Assembly: GCA_964447525.1 (NCBI GenBank)
Contig: CAYUSU010000016.1
Coordinates: forward strand, 1 to 26,996
Direction: 5' to 3'
DNA: 26,996 nt
Source of the DNA: JAFGDH01 sp964447525
Lineage (GTDB): Archaea > Aenigmatarchaeota > Aenigmatarchaeia > QMZP01 > QMZT01
In this document: positions 1-8,290 of the stretch, one piece after another
How positions within the stretch are numbered: the first letter of the stretch is position 1
Layout: every line of letters starts with the position of its first letter
Notes under the pieces: generated by a model
What the model was told of the DNA's origin: nothing
Database searches by the model: none
What the model saw: only the letters and a program-made list of their open reading frames with translations
Translations under genes and position numbers: made by a program

Positions 1-13
1 AACGTATTTAAGC

Positions 14-22
14 ATTTATAAC
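14..22 (+). promoter_or_regulatory. TATA-like box of the pyrophosphatase gene
   Basis: An AT-rich TTTATAA element is centred about 27 bases before the ATG at 45, and no purine-rich Shine-Dalgarno precedes that ATG. This spacing is what an archaeal leaderless transcript would show. The same spacing recurs before many genes in this window. Confidence 0.5.
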
Positions 23-44
23 CAACCAAAGAGAATAAAATTTC

Positions 45-2018
45 ATGGGTACCCTTATGATAGGCATGCTGCCATGGATTGCGAGTGGAACTGCTCTTCT
101 ATTTGCATTTCTCGTAGCCCTGCACATAAAGGGAAAACCCAAGGGAACGGACAGGATGCACGAGATCGGGCATCTTATCAAAAAGGGATCAATGACATAC
201 CTCGGGAAACAATACAGGTATCTTCTGATTTTTGTATTGATCGTTGCGGTTATTCTGGGCGTTCTCATAAACCCGGTATCGGCAATCGTATTTGTCGTGG
301 GAGCATTCTTCTCCGCATTAACTGGAAACGTCGGGATGAGGGTCGCCACATCATCCAATTACCGGACAGCGCAGGCATGTACCAAAGGGATAGGTAGCGG
401 TCTTAGAGTCGCTTTCTCTTCGGGAACGGTCATGGGGATGTCGGTCGTCGGACTTGGCCTGTTCGGGGTTACCCTGATGTATGCGATATTTCAGGACACC
501 GGAATAATTTTCAGCTTCGGTTTCGGAGCATCCAGCATAGCCCTTTTCGCAAGGGTGGGCGGGGGTATATATACAAAAGCTGCTGACGTGGGGGCGGATC
601 TGGTCGGTAAGTTGGAAAACAATATCCCGGAAGACGACCCGAGAAACCCTGCGGTAATCGCCGATAACGTGGGCGATAACGTGGGAGACGTCGCTGGTAT
701 GGGAGCAGACCTCTTCGAGAGCTACGTGGACAGTATAATAGCGGCGATGGCGATAGGCGTGATTTCAGTCACGATAATCAACGGAGTGGTCCTGCCACTG
801 ATGCTGGCATCCGTCGGAATACTCGTAAGCATCGTCGGGACGTTCTTCGTTCGTTCCGGCGGGGATCACGACCTCCATTTCGCGCTGAACAAGGGAATAT
901 TCTCTTCGGCCGTACTGATGTTCATATTTTCCTATATTATTATATTTTTCATATCTGGTCCGGGCCACATCAACCTTTGGTATGCCACGATATCAGGTCT
1001 CATAGCAGGAATAATCATAGGTCTGGTAACGGAATATTATACGACCGCTACAAGGGATCCGACCCGTTCTATTGCCAAGGCGTCCAAAACAGGAGCAGCT
1101 ACCAATATAATAGCCGGTCTGGCCGTAGGGATGCAAAGCACCGCCGTTCCGATAATCGCAGTGGTGGCCGCTATAATGGTATCTTATTATTTTGCCGGTA
1201 TTTACGGAATCGCGATAGCGGCGGTGGGGATGCTTTCAACGCTCGGGATCACGCTGGCATCGGATAGTTACGGGCCCGTGGCCGACAACGCCGCTGGAAT
1301 CGCTCAAATGGCCGGCATGGGACCGAAGATACGAAAGAGGGCGGAAGCGCTGGACGCTGTCGGGAATACGACGGCAGCGATAGGGAAGGGATTCGCTATA
1401 GGTTCCGCAGCGCTCACGTCGCTTGCATTATTCGTTGTTTACGGGAACATAATGGGATTGAGCGCGATATCACTAATGAAACCGGAAGTCGTTTCAGGAT
1501 TGCTGATAGGAGGATTGCTACCGTTCCTTTTTTCAGCATTCACCATGGAAGCGGTCGGGAAGGCCGCTGCAAAGATGGTGAAAGAAGTCAGGAGGCAATT
1601 CAAGGAAATCAAAGGAATAATGGAAGGTAAGGCGCAGCCAGACTACAGGAAGTGTATAGAAATATCCACACACGCCGCGCTGAGAGAGATGATAATGCCG
1701 GGAGTCCTTGCGATAGCCGCCCCGATAGCGGTAGGACTCACATTAGGGGCAGAAGCGCTGGGAGGTATGCTCGCCGGATCAATAGCAACAGGTTTCCTTC
1801 TGGCTATTTTCATGGCAAATTCAGGAGGAGCATGGGACAACGCCAAGAAATACATAGAGGAAGGAAAAATGGGCGGTAAAAATAGCTTCGCTCATTCGGC
1901 AGCAGTCACCGGCGATACCGTCGGAGATCCCTTCAAAGATACCAGCGGGCCGTCTTTAAACATCTTAATAAAATTAATGAGCATTGTCGCGTTGGTTTTC
2001 GCGCCGCTTTTCATCTAA
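45..2018 (+). CDS. hppA: Membrane-bound ion-translocating pyrophosphatase
   Basis: This protein hydrolyses pyrophosphate and couples the energy to pumping H+ or Na+ across the cytoplasmic membrane. At 657 residues it has the usual family length and about 16 hydrophobic segments. The catalytic loop motifs are intact: GGGIYTKAADVGADLVGK near residues 170-187, DNVGDNVGD near 206-214, and GDTVGDPFKDTSGPSLN near the C terminus. At about residue 440 the sequence is GNTTAAIGKG. The alanine here, where K+-independent enzymes have lysine, marks the K+-dependent subclass (established family knowledge). That subclass includes both Na+ and H+ pumps, and I cannot decide the ion by eye. The ATG at 45 lies one promoter length after a TATA box, so the transcript is probably leaderless. 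Its last 8 bases overlap the convergent phosphodiesterase gene. Confidence 0.96.
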   Translation: MGTLMIGMLPWIASGTALLFAFLVALHIKGKPKGTDRMHEIGHLIKKGSMTYLGKQYRYLLIFVLIVAVILGVLINPVSAIVFVVGAFFSALTGNVGMRVATSSNYRTAQACTKGIGSGLRVAFSSGTVMGMSVVGLGLFGVTLMYAIFQDTGIIFSFGFGASSIALFARVGGGIYTKAADVGADLVGKLENNIPEDDPRNPAVIADNVGDNVGDVAGMGADLFESYVDSIIAAMAIGVISVTIINGVVLPLMLASVGILVSIVGTFFVRSGGDHDLHFALNKGIFSSAVLMFIFSYIIIFFISGPGHINLWYATISGLIAGIIIGLVTEYYTTATRDPTRSIAKASKTGAATNIIAGLAVGMQSTAVPIIAVVAAIMVSYYFAGIYGIAIAAVGMLSTLGITLASDSYGPVADNAAGIAQMAGMGPKIRKRAEALDAVGNTTAAIGKGFAIGSAALTSLALFVVYGNIMGLSAISLMKPEVVSGLLIGGLLPFLFSAFTMEAVGKAAAKMVKEVRRQFKEIKGIMEGKAQPDYRKCIEISTHAALREMIMPGVLAIAAPIAVGLTLGAEALGGMLAGSIATGFLLAIFMANSGGAWDNAKKYIEEGKMGGKNSFAHSAAVTGDTVGDPFKDTSGPSLNILIKLMSIVALVFAPLFI

Positions 2019-2709
2019 TTTTTCCCAGTCTTTCGATTATCTCGACCACGATATCGGGATAATCGCTGTTTATGATATCAACACCGAGTTTGATCATCTT
2101 CAGTATGTCATCCGGGAAGTTCGCCTTCACTATCAACTTTATTTCGTTGCGGTGGCATTCATACACAAGGTCTTCGTCCACATATTCGCATTTCATCAAA
2201 AGATAATCCACACCGGAGTCTTTCGCCAGCGACACGGGATCGACGGGCCTGCACGAAAGCACGGCTCCGGTAACCAGACCGGGATGTTTCTCCTTTATGT
2301 CCTTCAGTGTGTTATGCCAAAACGAACACAATATCACCTTGTCGGGAATCTGATTTTTTCGTATGAATGAGATTATTTTATTAACGGTGTCTGGTTCCTT
2401 GATATCCAGTTCGATCTTCGTGCCGGTTTGTTTGATCAGATAAACCAGTTCATGAAGAGAGGGGATTCGCTCGTTCCTCCCCGCATCCAGATTATTCAGT
2501 TCAGCTAGTTCGTACGACCTGACCGGACCGTGACCATTGGTTGTACGGTCAACGCTGGAATCATGCATAAGAACAAGTTGCTTGTCCTTGGTCATTCTCA
2601 CATCCGTTTCAACATATTCCGCCCCGCTTTCGACTGCCTTCTTGAAACCCCTGATCGTGTTCTCCGGCTCTATCCCCGCGCAACCCCGATGACCGCACAC
2701 CTCAACCAT
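2011..2709 (-). CDS. Glycerophosphodiester phosphodiesterase family protein
   Basis: This cytoplasmic TIM-barrel phosphodiesterase (GDPD family) is 232 residues long and has no signal peptide. Family members cleave glycerophosphodiesters to an alcohol and glycerol 3-phosphate. The N terminus carries HRG (residues 7-9), then PENT, the ETD metal-binding pair near residue 38, and MHD near residue 49, which are the expected catalytic and metal ligands. The length fits the short single-domain subfamily. A TATA-like element lies about 26 bases upstream of the start (near 2730-2740), suggesting a leaderless transcript. The stop overlaps that of the convergent pyrophosphatase gene by 8 bases. The physiological substrate in an archaeon with ether lipids is unclear. 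Confidence in the family is high, in the exact reaction moderate. Confidence 0.9.
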   Translation of the reverse strand: MVEVCGHRGCAGIEPENTIRGFKKAVESGAEYVETDVRMTKDKQLVLMHDSSVDRTTNGHGPVRSYELAELNNLDAGRNERIPSLHELVYLIKQTGTKIELDIKEPDTVNKIISFIRKNQIPDKVILCSFWHNTLKDIKEKHPGLVTGAVLSCRPVDPVSLAKDSGVDYLLMKCEYVDEDLVYECHRNEIKLIVKANFPDDILKMIKLGVDIINSDYPDIVVEIIERLGKIR

Positions 2710-2788
2710 AAGAAAGATTTGTTTTAAGGGGAATATAAATCATAATAATTGGTTTTCTTTTTTAAAACTTTAAACCCAATCAGATTCT

Positions 2789-4096
2789 ATGGGATTTCTT
2801 GATTTTCTTAAGAAAAAAGAAGAAGAACTGGAACCGCTCCCTCAGATAGACGAGAAACCGGTAAAGATAGGAATAGACAATCTCATGGGAGAGGTGATGG
2901 GATTAATATCTGATGATCTGGAAAACGAGAAAAGGAGATCCAGAGAACTGCACGGACATATAACGGAAAATTTCTCCAGGATAAAGGAACTGAACAACTT
3001 TCTGGAAGCAAAATCTTTTGAGAAGCACGATCACACCTATACGAACATAAACATGATAAAAAACAATTACGTCAAAAGAAGTTATTCCCTCCTGGGAACG
3101 GTTCCCAAAATTCAGGTGATCGATTATGAGAATATGAAGGAATTCGAACAGAAGACCAAAAAGATTGTTTCCGATCTCAAGAACATCAATCCCAAGCAGG
3201 CCTTCCTTCTGAGCAGGTACTTCAAGCACGAAACCGGACAGATAATAAAGACACTGAAATCCATAGATGATTCGCTGGAGGAAATAAACAACATACTGGA
3301 TTCCAATGGCAGGAGGTTATGGATAGAGAAAATTGTCACTGAGGGGACAGAGGATATTATCTCGAAAAGCAAAAGGATAACGGAACTCGGGGAGAACGGA
3401 AAGGAGCTTGAAAAAAAGAAAGAACATCTCGGGGGGAAACTCGAGGAAGAGCAGAAGCGTCTTAAGGAATTCATGACAGGCGGTATATACAAAAGGATGA
3501 TTGCGATAGAGGACAAAATAAAAGAGGCAAATGACCAGAAAAATGACGTGGAAGCCGATATAAGGGGCAAGCTCTCTGAAATAAAGAGGCCACTGAAAAA
3601 GATAGAACATTATATGAAGACTGAAGGGTACTCGAAATCGGAAATCAATAACTTTGACCGCCTTCTCCACTCACCGACCAAGACCTTCATATCCGAAGGG
3701 GGAGAAGACATACTCAGAAGCGTTTTAATCAAGATCAAGAATCTGTACGAACAGGGGAAAGTGGAATTAAAGGGGAGTGATAAAGATCACGTTGTTGATC
3801 TCTGCCAGAAATCGGAGACTGGTCTTTTTTTCAGTCTTAAAGCCAAGTACACGGAATTTTCGAAAGAACTGGATTCCCTCACGAAAGAAAAGGAAGATTC
3901 CAAGGCTTCCGAAGAGAAGGACAGGATGGAAAGGGAAATCGGGGGCCTGGAAAAAGATCTTATCGATACTGAAAATGAGATGGAAAGAGTAAAAGAAAAC
4001 ATTGATGTAGAAAAGGAAGAAATCAGTAAAAAGACGAAAGAACTGGAAGGGCTGCTAAAAGAGAGCATGAGGAAAAACATAGAGATAGGGATATAG
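2789..4096 (+). CDS. Predicted cytoplasmic coiled-coil protein, function unknown
   Basis: I do not recognise a named family. The 435-residue product has no signal peptide or membrane segment and is very rich in Glu and Lys. It begins with a short amphipathic stretch, MGFLDFLKKKEEE, followed by a helical region to about residue 90. Long heptad-like coiled coils lie near residues 185-275 and 350-425. A less charged central section (about 275-350) might be a small globular domain. Similar Glu/Lys-rich coiled-coil proteins starting with a MGFLxFLKK-like peptide occur in archaea and may be peripheral membrane or chromosome-associated, but that is speculation. A TTTTTAAAACT element about 26 bases before the ATG supports the chosen start. 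One base separates its stop from the convergent gene. Confidence 0.8.
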   Translation: MGFLDFLKKKEEELEPLPQIDEKPVKIGIDNLMGEVMGLISDDLENEKRRSRELHGHITENFSRIKELNNFLEAKSFEKHDHTYTNINMIKNNYVKRSYSLLGTVPKIQVIDYENMKEFEQKTKKIVSDLKNINPKQAFLLSRYFKHETGQIIKTLKSIDDSLEEINNILDSNGRRLWIEKIVTEGTEDIISKSKRITELGENGKELEKKKEHLGGKLEEEQKRLKEFMTGGIYKRMIAIEDKIKEANDQKNDVEADIRGKLSEIKRPLKKIEHYMKTEGYSKSEINNFDRLLHSPTKTFISEGGEDILRSVLIKIKNLYEQGKVELKGSDKDHVVDLCQKSETGLFFSLKAKYTEFSKELDSLTKEKEDSKASEEKDRMEREIGGLEKDLIDTENEMERVKENIDVEKEEISKKTKELEGLLKESMRKNIEIGI

Positions 4097-4097
4097 A

Positions 4098-4370
4098 CTA
4101 ATTACTCGGGTAAATTTTCTTTATCTGTTTTTTGTGGCTGTAAACGATCCTTCCATCAGACCATATCTCTTCGATGAGATCAAGAGGTATCTTCCGTTCT
4201 TCGTAACCGGTTTCCCCTCCGATGACATGAAGATGAGAACGGTCAACATCCTTTATGTCCATCCCGTAAATAAATTCCCTCCTATTCGGGAAATTCATGT
4301 TGAAAAGAGATATGGAGACATTATCCATTTTCCTGCATACGATAAGATTGTTCAGAATATCGAATATCAT
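4098..4370 (-). CDS. Divergent DUF504 (MJ1316-like) domain protein
   Basis: This 90-residue protein resembles the small archaeal DUF504/MJ1316 domain, proposed elsewhere to recognise RNA ends. From residue 16 on, the order of elements fits: a beta strand, a Pro, a DI..VDRS stretch near residues 38-44, then IPLDLIEEIWSDGRIVY near 62-78, equivalent to the family's IP-HRI-EI-DG-VIW ending. The His-Arg-Gly-Ala-Pro signature that normally follows the first strand is absent, so any nucleic-acid function may be altered. Its ATG directly follows the TGA of the DUF192 gene upstream on the same strand, so the two are surely co-transcribed and may be translationally coupled. The family call rests on eye alignment and is moderate. 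Confidence 0.6.
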   Translation of the reverse strand: MIFDILNNLIVCRKMDNVSISLFNMNFPNRREFIYGMDIKDVDRSHLHVIGGETGYEERKIPLDLIEEIWSDGRIVYSHKKQIKKIYPSN

Positions 4371-4826
4371 TCACTCAATCGTCCTCATTATGACGCTGTC
4401 GCCTTCCCTGATACTGATCTCTTCAGAGACGCCACCGTTTATTTCGAGAACGTATATGTAATCCCTATCAGGGATTATGACAGGACAGTTCTTTACACAC
4501 GGAGAAGCGTTCTTTTTTATGTAGACCACTTGATTGTTACAATCGATGAATATCATGTCCAGTCGTATTAGCACGTCCTTCATCCAGAAACCTCTGGTTC
4601 CCATGGTGTCGAAAATGAAAAGCATCCCATGGTCCTGCCCGAGGAATTCCCTGTCCATAAGCCCTTTCATTTTTTCTGCAGGCGTCACCGCCAGTTCCAC
4701 CTCAAAGCAGTCCTTCCCGAAACATACCGTGTTAACATCGGAATGCGAAAGCTCGAAAAAATCGAGAGGGACAGCGATCATCAGAAATACAATAGCAACC
4801 ATGAGGAGAATGAGCAATCTTCTCAT
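4371..4826 (-). CDS. DUF192 family protein with N-terminal membrane anchor
   Basis: The 151-residue product starts with a hydrophobic segment (residues 4-22) that is either a signal peptide or a membrane anchor, placing the domain outside the membrane. The DUF192 domain follows. Its hallmarks are LAVTPAEKMKGLMDRE near residues 46-61, GMLFIFDTMGTRGFWMKDV near 68-86, LDMIFID near 89-95 and YVLEINGG near 124-131. The family's function is unknown. Two cysteines in the PCVKNC segment before the last strand are also common in this family. The gene is the first of a two-gene unit with the DUF504-like protein. A TATA-like element near 4850-4857 sits about 27 bases upstream of its start. Confidence 0.92.
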   Translation of the reverse strand: MRRLLILLMVAIVFLMIAVPLDFFELSHSDVNTVCFGKDCFEVELAVTPAEKMKGLMDREFLGQDHGMLFIFDTMGTRGFWMKDVLIRLDMIFIDCNNQVVYIKKNASPCVKNCPVIIPDRDYIYVLEINGGVSEEISIREGDSVIMRTIE

Positions 4827-4918
4827 ATCTAATTACTAACGAAAAGAGTTATAAATCGTTATTCCAGATTTAGTTGAGGTATTTAACAAGATTTTATTTT
4901 TTATTAAACGCACTGGAA

Positions 4919-6262
4919 TTATTCAGATTCTGCCATTTTCCTGATGGCAAGTTCAGCCGCATTTACCATCTGGTATGCAATCGGGGAAGACGTTACTGCC
5001 GGGTGAGTGCCTATCTGCAGTGTTGCGATTTTTTCCGCTGTCATTCTTTCCTGTATGCACGTACTAATTATATTTATAAACTCACCGGCACTTAACCCGC
5101 CCCTGATATGACCTCCAATCAGTTCCTTATTATTACTGTTGAAAAGAAGTTTTACTTTCATCTCTGACATGCTTGGCATGCATCCCGGATGCCTGTCAGG
5201 GGATTCACTCTCCCCGGAAACGATTTCAAAACCGTTTTCTTTTGCAGATTTTTCGGTCAAACCCGCATTCCCAAGAACCATATCACCGACAACAGTAGAA
5301 AAGACTCCCACAACCCCGGGATTAGTTCTCCGGCTACCGAAGAGATTGGAACCCGCTACCCGTGCCTCGCTGGTGGCTACGGAAGCAAGCCGGGAATCAG
5401 ATGGTTTTCCTGTGAAGAACGATTTCTTAGCGGCACAGTCACCACATGCGAATATATTTTCATCGGATGTTCTCATTTTGTCATCAACCAATATCCCGGA
5501 ATCATTTACCTCAAGACCGATTTTTTTCGCAAGGGAAATATCCGGTTTCACTCCCACACCGATCAATAACATTTCAGTTTCTATTTCACTGCCATCCGAA
5601 AGTCTCACCGAAGACACGCTTTCTTTTCCAATAATTTCAACTATCTTAGAACATGTAATTATTTTAACACCCATATCCGAGATTTTTTCTTCCGCTTCTT
5701 TGCACAGTTCTTCATCCAAAACCCTCATAAGGCAATGAGGGAGTATTTCAATTAAAGTTACATTATTTCCCTTTTTCTGCATCTCACCCGCAAACTCTAC
5801 ACCTATAAAACCCCCGCCAATTATAACAACATTAGTGCTTTTTTCAAATGACTTCAGCATATTTTCAAGATAGTTCAAATCCTTCTTAGGATAGAAAACG
5901 TTCTTCTTGTCCGCACCAGGAATGGGGAGTTCTATCGGCTTCGAACCAGTCGCGAGAACCAGTTTTTCGTAAGAAATATTTCTTCCTCCGGAAGTATTGA
6001 CTCTCTTTTCTTCCCTGTCAATGAGATTTACCTCATCCACAAGCAGATCGATCCCATTTTTGGAAAGTACCTCATCGGGTATAATATTTTTTTCGGGATC
6101 ACCGAATGTCCCGAAAATATACGGAATCCCACAGGGAATCTGAACCTTTTTTTCTTTCCTTATCAAAAGAACACTCTTATCACTACACTGTATTCTCGAT
6201 GTTATTGCGGCAGGTATTCCCGCAGCACTGCCCCCGACAACCACAACATCATATTTTTCCAT
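4919..6262 (-). CDS. FAD-dependent pyridine nucleotide-disulfide oxidoreductase (CoA-disulfide reductase/NADH oxidase-like)
   Basis: This 447-residue flavoprotein uses NAD(P)H and a single redox cysteine, as in CoA-disulfide reductases and water-forming NADH oxidases. The FAD-binding Rossmann motif GGSAAG is near residues 10-15. The active cysteine is Cys44 in IPCGIPY, the placement typical of the single-cysteine subgroup. LATGSKP near residue 104, the NAD(P)H-binding GGGFIGVEFA near 150-159 and the FAD-contacting IFACGDCAA near 270 follow. The C-terminal dimerisation domain includes a THPAVTSSP segment close to the end. It is cytoplasmic, with no signal. The actual acceptor (CoA disulfide, polysulfide or O2) cannot be read from the sequence. 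A TATA-like element lies about 26 bases upstream, next to the divergent DHH gene. Confidence 0.9.
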   Translation of the reverse strand: MEKYDVVVVGGSAAGIPAAITSRIQCSDKSVLLIRKEKKVQIPCGIPYIFGTFGDPEKNIIPDEVLSKNGIDLLVDEVNLIDREEKRVNTSGGRNISYEKLVLATGSKPIELPIPGADKKNVFYPKKDLNYLENMLKSFEKSTNVVIIGGGFIGVEFAGEMQKKGNNVTLIEILPHCLMRVLDEELCKEAEEKISDMGVKIITCSKIVEIIGKESVSSVRLSDGSEIETEMLLIGVGVKPDISLAKKIGLEVNDSGILVDDKMRTSDENIFACGDCAAKKSFFTGKPSDSRLASVATSEARVAGSNLFGSRRTNPGVVGVFSTVVGDMVLGNAGLTEKSAKENGFEIVSGESESPDRHPGCMPSMSEMKVKLLFNSNNKELIGGHIRGGLSAGEFINIISTCIQERMTAEKIATLQIGTHPAVTSSPIAYQMVNAAELAIRKMAESE

Positions 6263-6324
6263 ATTAATGAAATTTCACGATTCAAACTTTAAATTATTAT
6301 TAATAATAAAAAGAAAATATTACC
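6263..6324. promoter_or_regulatory. Divergent promoter region between oxidoreductase and DHH genes
   Basis: The 62-base spacer is almost entirely A and T. It contains a TTTAAAG element (minus strand, near 6285-6293) and an overlapping ATTAATAATAAAA run (plus strand, near 6296-6308), each about 25 bases from its start codon. Two leaderless promoters therefore sit back to back and nearly overlap. Confidence 0.5.
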
Positions 6325-7287
6325 ATGAACACAGTTATCCTCACACACAGCGACTGCGACGGGATATGCGCAGGTGCTGTCGCGCTTTCGAAATTCCCGG
6401 GATCGAACGTTTTCTTCACCAAGCCGGTCTCTCTTCTAAAGGACCTTAACATGATTCGGCTGGGAGACAGGGTAGTCATCTGCGATATCGCCTTGACGGA
6501 AAGGGACGTAAAGGAAGTGATGGATTTCTTCGAGAAAACCGGCATGGAAGTTCTTTATTTCGACCATCATCCGATATCCAAGGAGAATGCGAAACGGATG
6601 AAAAGGATTGCCAAACTTTACGTGACTGGAACGGCCAGCTCTTCCGAGCTGATATACAGGTATTATCAGGAATCCATCCCAAGGGAACGGGTATGGGCGG
6701 CGATTTACGGCGCGATAGGGGATTATTCACAGAATACCCAGTTCGTCAAGAACAGGCTTCTGAACTGGGACGCGAGAGCGTTATATTTCGAGGCATCCAC
6801 TATCGTACTCGGAATAAAGCATGATGATTTCGACACGTACAACGCCAAAAGGAAGATAGTGAAAACAGTCGCTTCCGGCATGAACCCGTCAGATGTCCCG
6901 GGCCTTGTCCAGGCGGCGAAAGAGGTCGTAAACAAGGAATTTGATCTTTATGAACTCGTGAAGAAGGAAGCAAAAAAATCAGGAGATGTGGGATATGTAA
7001 AGGATCTCCCGATGTTCGGATTCAGGGGACCTTCCGCTCTTTTTGCCTCGACATCGACAAACACGAAAATTGGAATATCGATCCATTCCAAGCAAACGCA
7101 CGTTGATATTACCATGCGGCTGAGGGATTACAAAATACCGGCAAACGAATTCTGCGCAAGGGCGGCGGCAAAGGTCGGAGGATCGGGCGGCGGACACCCC
7201 CAGGCAGCCGGAGCAAGGATACCCCCGGGTAAGATAAATACATTTATCAAAGAGCTGAACTTGCTCCTGAAGGAATACGGCATATGA
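6325..7287 (+). CDS. DHH/DHHA1 family phosphoesterase (NrnA-like)
   Basis: This 320-residue cytoplasmic protein belongs to the DHH superfamily of metal-dependent phosphoesterases. Members degrade short oligonucleotides or cyclic dinucleotides, or act as RecJ-type exonucleases. Motif I is THSDCDG near residues 7-13, with Asp10 and Asp12 as metal ligands. Motif III is the namesake YFDHHP near 77-82. GAIGDYS near 130 gives a further aspartate. The DHHA1 domain closes with GGSGGGHPQAAGARIPPG near residues 287-304. The size is close to NrnA/nanoRNase proteins and shorter than archaeal RecJ/GAN proteins of the replication fork, so I favour a nanoRNase-like or cyclic dinucleotide role. An AT-rich promoter lies about 25 bases upstream of the ATG. 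Confidence 0.92.
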   Translation: MNTVILTHSDCDGICAGAVALSKFPGSNVFFTKPVSLLKDLNMIRLGDRVVICDIALTERDVKEVMDFFEKTGMEVLYFDHHPISKENAKRMKRIAKLYVTGTASSSELIYRYYQESIPRERVWAAIYGAIGDYSQNTQFVKNRLLNWDARALYFEASTIVLGIKHDDFDTYNAKRKIVKTVASGMNPSDVPGLVQAAKEVVNKEFDLYELVKKEAKKSGDVGYVKDLPMFGFRGPSALFASTSTNTKIGISIHSKQTHVDITMRLRDYKIPANEFCARAAAKVGGSGGGHPQAAGARIPPGKINTFIKELNLLLKEYGI

Positions 7288-7371
7288 TCGCATGGTTTAA
7301 CAGATAAAAAAATATCTTCCATTTATTTCATTCAAAAATACCTGATTTCAATCGAATACAGTTGTATTTTA

Positions 7372-7629
7372 ATGAAAAGTATATCACCCTACTGGAAAAT
7401 CACATTCTCGGATTATAAACCTGAACCGGGCATGGAGAAAGAGATTGACTGCGTAATAGAACCAGTTGTAAAAACGTTTGCCGCATGCGATTTTAGCTGT
7501 AGATGGAAAAACATTAAATATCATTCAAGTGGAAAAATATTCTGAAACAAAGGCAAAGGGATTAGGTATAAATTCACAGCTCATTCTAAGTTCCCCGTTT
7601 ATGATTTAAACACAAAAACACATAATTAA
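7372..7629 (+). pseudogene. Possible small gene or decayed gene with one in-frame TGA
   Basis: The 345-base gap between the DHH and AMMECR1 genes contains one frame that stays open unusually well. From the ATG at 7372 it encodes 57 residues to a TGA at 7543-7545. The same frame then continues 27 codons to a TAA at 7627-7629. The peptide looks protein-like (for example YWKITFSDYKPEPGMEKEID near the start) and has three cysteines. I recognise no family. It may be a genuine 57-residue protein, an 85-residue gene broken by a nonsense mutation, or chance. TGA serves as an ordinary stop for several genes here, so recoding is unlikely. Nothing else is visible in this gap apart from an AT-rich promoter near 7602-7612. 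Confidence 0.3.
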
Positions 7630-7632
7630 TAC

Positions 7633-8229
7633 ATGGAACCAGAAGATGGCGTATTTGCCGTTAAATTGGCCCGTAAAGCAATAGAATTCTGGGTAGAACA
7701 TGGAAGAACACTTGGGACACCTATACGTTTCTCTGATGATTTCAGGACACTGAGGGGAGTGTTCACGACGATTCACACATATCCGGAAAACGGTTTGAGA
7801 GGATGTATAGGATACCCTTATCCGATTATACCCCTGATCAACGGAATAATCCAGTCGGCCACCGAGGCGACTCAGGACCCCAGATTCCCGCCGCTTGGGA
7901 AGGAAGAGCTGGATAAAATCACAATCGAAGTCTCGATCCTCACAGAACCAGAAAACATCAATATAAAGAAACCGGAAGAATATTTAAAGAAAATCGAAAT
8001 AGGTAAGGACGGGCTGATCATAAAGAACGGGCTGGAGAGCGGACTACTTCTCCCTCAGGTGCCAGTTGAGAAAGGATGGGATGTCAAGACGTTCCTGGAG
8101 AACCTCTGCTGGAAGGCCGGGATAGAGGCTGATGATTGGAAATCCAACAAAACACAATTATTAAAATTCCAGGCAGAAATATTCACAGAACTAGAACCTA
8201 ATGGGGGAATAGTAAAAAAAGAAAAATAG
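7633..8229 (+). CDS. AMMECR1 domain protein
   Basis: This 198-residue AMMECR1 family protein is widespread in archaea and eukaryotes and of uncertain biochemical function. The family signature is LRGCIGYPYP near residues 56-65. It is preceded by a GVFTTIHTYPENG segment (about 40-52) and followed by SATEATQDPRFPPL near 75-88 and TIEVSILTEP near 97-106. QVPVEKGWD near 139-147 and the TFLENLCWKAG helix complete the fold. The length equals that of standalone archaeal members. In some archaea this domain is encoded near radical SAM (AmmeMemoRadiSam) and MEMO genes, but none is visible here. A GATTTAAAC element about 27 bases before the ATG suggests a leaderless transcript. Confidence 0.95.
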   Translation: MEPEDGVFAVKLARKAIEFWVEHGRTLGTPIRFSDDFRTLRGVFTTIHTYPENGLRGCIGYPYPIIPLINGIIQSATEATQDPRFPPLGKEELDKITIEVSILTEPENINIKKPEEYLKKIEIGKDGLIIKNGLESGLLLPQVPVEKGWDVKTFLENLCWKAGIEADDWKSNKTQLLKFQAEIFTELEPNGGIVKKEK

Positions 8230-8290
8230 AAAGAAGCATATTTTAGGTAGGGCACGTATTTTTACATGTGTCAACTCGTTTTTCTGCTTC

